Origin: Aplectana chamaeleonis
Taxonomy: Eukaryota > Nematoda > Chromadorea > Rhabditida > Cosmocercidae
Assembly: GCA_029168955.1 (NCBI GenBank)
Contig: JAPDOI010000121.1
Span: forward strand, 1,364,001-1,428,000
Reading direction: 5' to 3'
Length of the DNA stretch: 64,000 nt
A program made the position numbers and the translations under genes. This document shows positions 60,001 to 64,000 of this stretch, piece by piece. Below the pieces are notes generated by a model that saw nothing but the letters and a program-made list of their open reading frames with translations, was not told the DNA's origin and did no database searches. The number at the start of each line of letters is the position of its first letter. Positions within the stretch are counted from its first letter, which is position 1.

Positions 60001-62175
60001 GTCTTTTAAAGGCAGGGTTCGCGATAAAAATGTCTTCCGGGCTCTCTTCATGAGAATGTAGATTTAGTCATCACAAAAGTGAAAATAAGTGAAAAAACCC
60101 CGAAATTCGCGGGAAAAACGCTCAAAAACGAAGTATAACGGCTAATTACCGGTGTCGGCCGGCCCCCTAATTAACGCGATTTTTATCAATGCTTGCTTAT
60201 CCGCCTTTTATTTTGCTGTTAAAGTAATCAGTAGCCTCCAAAAATGTTTAGAAATTAGTTTAGAAGCAAAATAAAAGTTAACAAAGCAGGATTTTACACA
60301 AATCTCGATATTTGGGGGCGGGAGGACACCAAGCCGTTACTTGTTCCTGAGCGTTTTTTCTCCAATTTTTTACACATTTTCGATTTTGTGATGGCCAGAT
60401 CTACAATTCCTTGAGGATAGCTTTACAACCGATTTTATCGAGAACCCTGCCTTTAAGAAAATTATTGTGACGCCTATTGAGAGATTGAAAAATAGTGTCA
60501 AATCATAGTGCCTGGTCTAACTCCAAAGTGTACGGAACCACACCTGATCACTGACCTCCACTTGACCTTTTCCGTAACGCAAAGTGCATTGCAATAAACA
60601 AAGTCGGAAATCAATAAAAGAAGAATTAGGCCAAGCTTTTCCGACAGTGAAGCGCTGTTTTCCTTACTGGGACTACCTTTTTGAGATTTTCGGGGCTGAT
60701 CCTGGCATATCGTCTCATTTTTTTTCAAGGGCATGTATGGTCTCTTGGTAGTTTCGTCTAGTGAATGGACGCAGCTGCGTCAATAGATCGTCGCGCGCGA
60801 TCGAAACCCGCTGACCGGTGTTGTGGCGAACGCCGCACGGCCCGCTGCAATGGCTGCGTATCGTCGTTTTGCTAGACTAGATTTGACAAGGACTTTTTTG
60901 TTACACATATTCGAAGGAAGGTCAGGATCCTTGGAAGTTTTATACATAGGGTCAGAATAGAGTTTAGAATAAAAAGTTCTGTAGTTAAGAAGCTTTTTAA
61001 AGAAACTGCATGAGCGGGTTTTTTGCATCTCTAAGAACCAGCTCGATCCGAGTAGTGTGCGGGTGGTGGATCTCTGAAGGAGGGTCCCCCACAGTCGGCG
61101 GTCAGAAGCGGCACCCTCGCTGAAGGCCGTGGCATGCTATTCGTTTGGCTACTATCCAGCCGTTTGTTCGGCTACTAGCGATATTTCTGTTCGAACTCTT
61201 ACTAGACAGGTAAAGTCTGTTCGAATGGGAGTGTCCGCCCACGCGGTCAGCATGCATGTGGAGCGGCTGTCGCAAAGGCATTATTTCGGATGAGCTTTTT
61301 CGTAGCAGCTGCAAACAGCTGACGGGGATATTGTTCACCATTCGTCAAGTGTTCCAGTGAATCAATTTCCAAGTTCGTAAAAATGCCTTCGCGACGGCCG
61401 TTCGACACGCACGGCGACCGCGTGGGCGAACAGCTTCTTTCGGACGGGCTTTATTTACGTATTCTACGCCTGTCTTTCTTATGGCTACTAGCGGTACAGC
61501 TGTGACGAGAAGAGCAACAGTAATGGTCACAAAACATCAACCTTTTGAAAAGCAATAATGCAATTCTGCTTCGATTCAGGCTCATGAGGCGCTTCAAGTG
61601 ATCATTGATCGAGAGGATCGGCTGTGGCAGTCATTGTGCGAATTCCACTTCACATCACCTCAAATCGACCAGCGGAAAACGCCTCAAAAGACCTGGCGGA
61701 CCACTTTTTTTGAGCTGAAGAAGTATATTGGCATTCGCGAGGTTGGCTAATCATTTCAAAATCTTGCCTTACGTAATAAGGAGAGGAGTGAGGATACGCA
61801 ACTTGTAGTGAACCACAAAATTAAATCCTGTGCACCTGAGATTTTCTCAAGCTACTGTCTTTATGGGAACGAAATTCCGGTCCGCAGTTACAGAAAACCG
61901 TGGTCGCACACGCGGCTCGAAGATAATAGTGTCCGGACCACGTAGTCCTGGCATGGTCATCTTACATACTTTTTTCTGGTTTCCGAGCACTTCTGTTTTA
62001 TTCACCCTTCATTCTAAAGCGTGTTTTTTTTCAGGTGTACGCTGATCTCATTCACATCTGCTGTCATTGCAAGGCGTTGTTCTGGAAGACGTTAGGCCAT
62101 CCATGTCTCCGACCAGGCTCGCCATCAGTTCGAGTTACCCCTCAGCAGTTTGTTGACATGCTGATTTACCTCTAA
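44990..62175 (+). CDS. FBXO32: FBXO25/FBXO32 (atrogin-1/MAFbx)-type F-box protein, whole gene span
   Basis: Nine phase-consistent exons total 350 codons plus stop: 44990-45088, 50703-50835, 53180-53238, 53863-53955, 56445-56588, 59189-59350, 59429-59488, 61580-61741, 62035-62175. The human paralogues are about 355-367 aa. Conserved blocks in order are MPFMGRDWRAPGETWVRT (residues 1-18), GWIPHCFVKSKSKE, SEAFHRLDL, the F-box from TTFLDLPREVLSLVL (about residue 221 on), LWQSLCEFHF, and HICCHCKALFWKT...GHPC near the end. Known family members are substrate receptors of SCF (Skp1-Cul1-F-box) E3 ubiquitin ligases, prominent in muscle protein turnover. The introns are long and transposon-rich. The gene runs divergently from CFDP1. 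FBXO25 and FBXO32 are vertebrate paralogues, so a single worm homologue may be co-orthologous to both. Confidence 0.92.
47145..47400. repeat. Foldback in FBXO25/32 intron 1
   Basis: GGCCCGAGCCGTCTGACAGT on the left is mirrored by AACTGTCAGGCGGCT and CTCGGGGCC on the right, with CTGTTGCTGTC repeats between. A weak AGGCAGTGCTCACGATGAAA end lies at 46985. Confidence 0.5.
48258..48827. mobile_element. TTAA-flanked element (copy 6), FBXO25/32 intron 1
   Basis: Ends AGACAGTGGTCGCGATGAAA and, in reverse, AGGCAGTGGTCGCGATAAAA; TTAA at 48254-48257 and 48828-48831. The interior is unlike the other copies. Confidence 0.75.
50703..50835 (+). CDS. FBXO32: FBXO25/32-like exon 2 (Ser-rich linker)
   Basis: 133 bp, acceptor TTGTTCCAG, donor G|GTCAGT, entering phase 0 and leaving with one base. 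It is rich in Ser/Gly/Thr (STSLLSLDSGTGSRSGSIS), a likely disordered linker. Its length restores the family spacing between the N-terminal GW and the next conserved block. Conservation is low, so the call rests on phase, splice sites and spacing. Confidence 0.75.
52395..52514. mobile_element. Small inverted-repeat element (GAATGGACG family)
   Basis: Ends CTAGTCTGA / TCAGACTAG. The interior (GCAGCCCCGTCCATTCAT) is shared with the nested element at 39250-39370 and with 60755-60890. Confidence 0.55.
53180..53238 (+). CDS. FBXO32: FBXO25/32-like exon 3
   Basis: 59 bp, acceptor ATTTCAG, donor GAG|GTCAGC. It encodes EEGWIPHCFVKSKSKE, equivalent to the family's EKWIYVHKxSTKE. It accepts one base from exon 2 and leaves in phase 0. 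Confidence 0.85.
53863..53955 (+). CDS. FBXO32: FBXO25/32-like exon 4
   Basis: 93 bp, phase 0 to 0, acceptor CATTTTAG, donor AAG|GTAATC. ISEAFHRLDLARGVSDVRRF matches the family's LGEAFNRLDFSSAIQDIRRF. Confidence 0.94.
55296..55437. mobile_element. GGATCC palindromic element, copy 2
   Basis: Begins GGCATGGATCC and ends GGATCCATGCC with GAAGAGACTTCGCGTTC inverted on the two arms. Its centre is a second palindrome around TATGTTATAGCATA. Confidence 0.68.
56300..56397. mobile_element. Solitary hAT-type right end
   Basis: It ends TTCCGCACGTCCCTG and has CTGTTTTCTGCC-type subterminal repeats like those in 42488-43793. No matching left end is visible. It lies just upstream of FBXO25/32 exon 5. Confidence 0.5.
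56445..56588 (+). CDS. FBXO32: FBXO25/32-like exon 5
   Basis: 144 bp, phase 0 to 0, acceptor TTTTCAG, donor CAG|GTTTGT. It encodes VVEILVREKVQNLSGNARKS and a helical segment ending in ARELVQQ, matching the family's LLxLIAKSQLTSLSGxAQKN region. The exon begins just downstream of a decayed hAT-type end at 56300-56397. Confidence 0.93.
57684..57763 (-). repeat. tRNA-like SINE head
   Basis: The minus strand reads GGGTGTCGGTAATGTAATGG ... GCAGGTTCGAGTTCTGCC. The T-arm pairs perfectly (GCAGG/TCTGC, one wobble). The acceptor stem matches only in its first four pairs. Probably a degenerate tRNA-derived SINE in an FBXO25/32 intron. Confidence 0.55.
58776..58917 (+). repeat. Short dispersed repeat (GCTCATTTTG family)
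   Basis: Close match to 25528-25668, in an FBXO25/32 intron. Confidence 0.75.
59189..59350 (+). CDS. FBXO32: FBXO25/32-like exon 6 (F-box start)
   Basis: 162 bp, phase 0 to 0, acceptor GTATTTCAG, donor GAG|GTGAGT. The first 40 codons are poorly conserved but have the expected length. The last codons, TTFLDLPRE, begin the F-box. A stop-free reading exists on the opposite strand across part of this exon (59028-59264). Confidence 0.82.
59429..59488 (+). CDS. FBXO32: FBXO25/32-like exon 7 (F-box core)
   Basis: 60 bp encoding VLSLVLRRLPDDRSLLETAK, the F-box helices that contact Skp1 in this class. Acceptor CGTTCAG, donor AAG|GTGGGA, phase 0 to 0. Confidence 0.94.
59663..59796. mobile_element. 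Small hairpin element (GGACGACTCGTTATC family), copy 2
   Basis: Ends CTTTCATAGTT...CGGACGACTCGTTATC and the inverted GATAACGAGTCGGCCGG...AACTACGAAAG. In an FBXO25/32 intron. Confidence 0.6.
60010..60452. mobile_element. TTAA-flanked element (copy 7), FBXO25/32 intron 7
   Basis: Ends AGGCAGGGTTCGCGATAAA and, in reverse, AGGCAGGGTTCTCGATAAA; TTAA at 60006-60009 and 60453-60456. A GCGGGAAAAACGCTC-type palindromic interior is visible. Confidence 0.75.
60755..60890. mobile_element. Small element of the GAATGGACG family
   Basis: Begins GTCTAGTGAATGGACGCAGC and ends TTGCTAGACTAG. The interior resembles 39250-39370. Confidence 0.5.
61580..61741 (+). CDS. FBXO32: FBXO25/32-like exon 8
   Basis: 162 bp, phase 0 to 0, acceptor GATTCAG, donor GAG|GTTGGC. 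It encodes DREDRLWQSLCEFHFTSPQI, the end of the F-box and start of the substrate domain (human [20 protein letters not shown]), then a basic KTWRTTFFELKKYIG segment. Confidence 0.95.
62035..62175 (+). CDS. FBXO32: FBXO25/32-like exon 9 (C-terminus, stop)
   Basis: 141 bp ending in TAA, acceptor TTTTTTTCAG. VYADLIHICCHCKALFWKT then GHPC and VTPQQFVDMLIYL matches the family's QYGDTLxxCxHCxxLxWK...HPC...SPQxFINLFKF C-terminus, including the Cys/His cluster. Confidence 0.96.
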   Translation: MYADLIHICCHCKALFWKTLGHPCLRPGSPSVRVTPQQFVDMLIYL

Positions 62176-64000
62176 TCGCCATCCACATCTCATCGTTAAA
62201 TCCTCATACTATTCTATTGTGTACACAATCGTCGCCATTCATACAATCATCCGCTTGCCATCATTCTGTTATGTGTGAATCCCCGTTGTTGTCCGTTGAT
62301 TGATCAGTCAGCATCCTCTTGTTGTGTGGCAGCACTGGACTGTACCCCAGTTCAGGTCCATCAGTGATAATAATCAACTAGTCTACTCTCCGTTGAAACA
62401 TCGATTCAGTGAATGTGATATTGATCAATGCATACCGAGATGCTTTCCACCATAATCCTTTACCCTTTGCACTAACCGGTATGGATTACTGTCGACTTCC
62501 GATGTAACCAAATCTCTACACCTATTCTTTCACTGTATTCTGTTGTTATCGTTTCTTACTCTCCCTCCTCCCACTTCAGTTATTCACGGGTAGACCGTCC
62601 CGATGATAGTTTCATTCAAATGTTAATGTATATTTCATAGCTATCAAAAATACTATTACTGTTTAATTAGTTCGGCATTAGCTGTGTTGTGAATTTGGTT
62701 CAAGCTGATGAAATTTCATTCGTGAAATCGCTTGGCCGAATGTGTCCTACAGGAGAAGCAGTGGGTGATTTCAGGAGATTTCGTCTTTGTTGAAACTTCT
62801 CCAGGTAATGTTTTACGGGAAGAATGACAAGAGTAGGAAATAAGTACTTTGACATCTGCTGCTTGCTGAGCATTCGACTATTTTGGTCCATGTTATGCTC
62901 CGGCGGGATGAAAGTTTGCTGCGAGCACGTTGCTGCAGCGTGCCGCGTGATTCAGGCACCCAGGCAATCTTGCGTACAACGCAGAGGCGAAACTGTAGAT
63001 CAGAATTTCGAAGTACTCGACGCAAAAACCGTTCAGGCGGACGGTGATTAGAAAAACAGGAAATGGCGAGAATCTCATGCAAGTACAGAAGCAATAACAA
63101 CGGAAGGAGAATTCGCAAACGATCACAGACGTGAAATTCAAAAAAAAAGAAGGCGGTCGGCTAGCTGACGGGATTTGGCAAACATCAACCTGGGTTAGGT
63201 CCCGCGACGACTCAGTATACTGTATGTATAACCGCCCAATGCGGAATTCATCCTGGTAGAACGGGTGGTGGACGTAGTGTTTCCCAGCCGCAAAAGAGGG
63301 AAGGGGGAGGAGCGAAGTGCGTGATTGGACGAAACACGCATAGCATCCAATCAGGAACCTTGCTCCTCCCCTGTTTGGCCCCCCTCTTCTGCGGTTGGGA
63401 AGCTACTCCCACCACTCCGTGTACAACTGTACTTTTTGGTAGGTACCCGATACTTACAGTTGTCTTGTCACTTCTGCAGGGTCTAGCCAGAAAGCATAAC
63501 AAGAGTCTTTGTCTTACTCCCTTTTTTGGACCCATGAGATTCATGAACGCATTCCTCGTCTTGCAGTCTGAAAATCCGGAACTGGTTCCGTACGAGACGG
63601 GGAGAAAATCCGCACGTCAAATTCTCACCCATCCGTGGATTCGAACCAGGGTTGAGCGACAAAGGATTTTCAGAGATGGGCAAACGACAACTAGCGAAAG
63701 AGGTCGACAAGCGGCAATCAGCAGACGGCAAGAGTAAAAAATACCGTCACGAAACCGATTTAAATACTTAAAGGCATCGTTCGCGCTGAAAACCAATTTT
63801 CGTTTTTCAGGCTCAATTTCATGAATGAGCCCGTTAGACCACGTCGGTGAAGTTTTGCGCGTCAAAACATATGGTTCTGAAGTTAGAGTGGTTCAAAATC
63901 ACGATCTTCCACCAGTTTTCACCAGCCATCTAGCACAAGGAACAGAAGCGCCATCTTAGGCGCAGGTGATTCAGCATTTGAAATTTTTAATTCGGGAAAT
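62176..64000. other. 3' flank of FBXO25/32
   Basis: No obvious AATAAA close to the stop. Contains the foldback at 63258-63418 and, at 63773, the left end (AGGCATCGTTCGCGCTGAAA after TTAA) of another TTAA-type element that runs out of the window. Confidence 0.5.
63258..63418. repeat. Foldback of about 160 bp
   Basis: TGTTTCCCAGCCGCAAAAGAGG on the left is mirrored by CCTCTTCTGCGGTTGGGAAG on the right, with GGGAGGAGC/GCTCCTCCC inside. Downstream of FBXO25/32. Confidence 0.6.

Noticed and set aside
63571..63737. Open frame ending ARQILTHPWIRTRVE, reminiscent of the end of a kinase domain
   Set aside because: Only a short HPWI-type string supports it. No upstream kinase motifs exist in the window.

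Overview
This is a gene-poor, repeat-rich stretch of a nematode nuclear genome. Small introns with TTTCAG-type acceptors, a mariner copy that resembles (from memory) the hookworm 'bandit' element, and two conserved animal genes with very long, transposon-filled introns suggest a strongylid or hookworm-like worm. The species is inference. Nothing prokaryotic or plasmid-like is present, and I see no CRISPR array and no rRNA.

I could assemble two complete conserved genes exon by exon, with every splice phase agreeing. (1) On the minus strand, 37201 to 18131, seven exons encode a 256-residue CFDP1/BCNT (Swc5-like) protein. It has an acidic N-terminus with DEEY/DEDY motifs, a basic middle and the BCNT-C domain. 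(2) On the plus strand, 44990 to 62175, nine exons encode a 350-residue FBXO25/FBXO32 (atrogin-1)-type F-box protein with the family's N-terminal signature, F-box and Cys/His-containing C-terminus. The two genes lie head to head about 7.8 kb apart. A third, unrecognised small plus-strand gene model (28655-29083) lies inside a transposon in CFDP1 intron 1.

Layout. 1-18 kb: intergenic DNA with hAT-type elements (1325-1779, 8502-8744), a foldback element (1872-2649), a Harbinger-like element (9691-10692), five tandem 178-bp units (10923-11801), a frameshifted mariner (13604-14888) and small hairpin elements. 18-37 kb: CFDP1. Its 13.4-kb first intron holds a Mutator-like element (23741-24942) abutting the exon 2 acceptor and a 9.0-kb hAT-like element (25073-34078) with an exact 8-bp target duplication. 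Inside the latter are a 126-bp minisatellite, foldback elements and nested TTAA-flanked elements. Retrotransposon 3' fragments lie in another CFDP1 intron and beside the hAT element. 37-45 kb: the divergent intergenic region, with a foldback element, a GA microsatellite, two hAT-type elements and a second Mutator-like copy split by a retrotransposon fragment. 45-62 kb: FBXO25/32, whose introns carry TTAA elements, GGATCC palindromes, a tRNA-like SINE head and other small repeats. 62-64 kb: 3' flank with a foldback.

The strongest unusual signals are structural. They are the giant hAT-like element bounded by an identical 8-bp duplication, a Mutator-like insertion whose 9-bp target duplication is the polypyrimidine tract of a CFDP1 splice acceptor, an at least four-level nest of insertions at 31 kb, and a TTAA-flanked inverted-repeat family recurring across the window.
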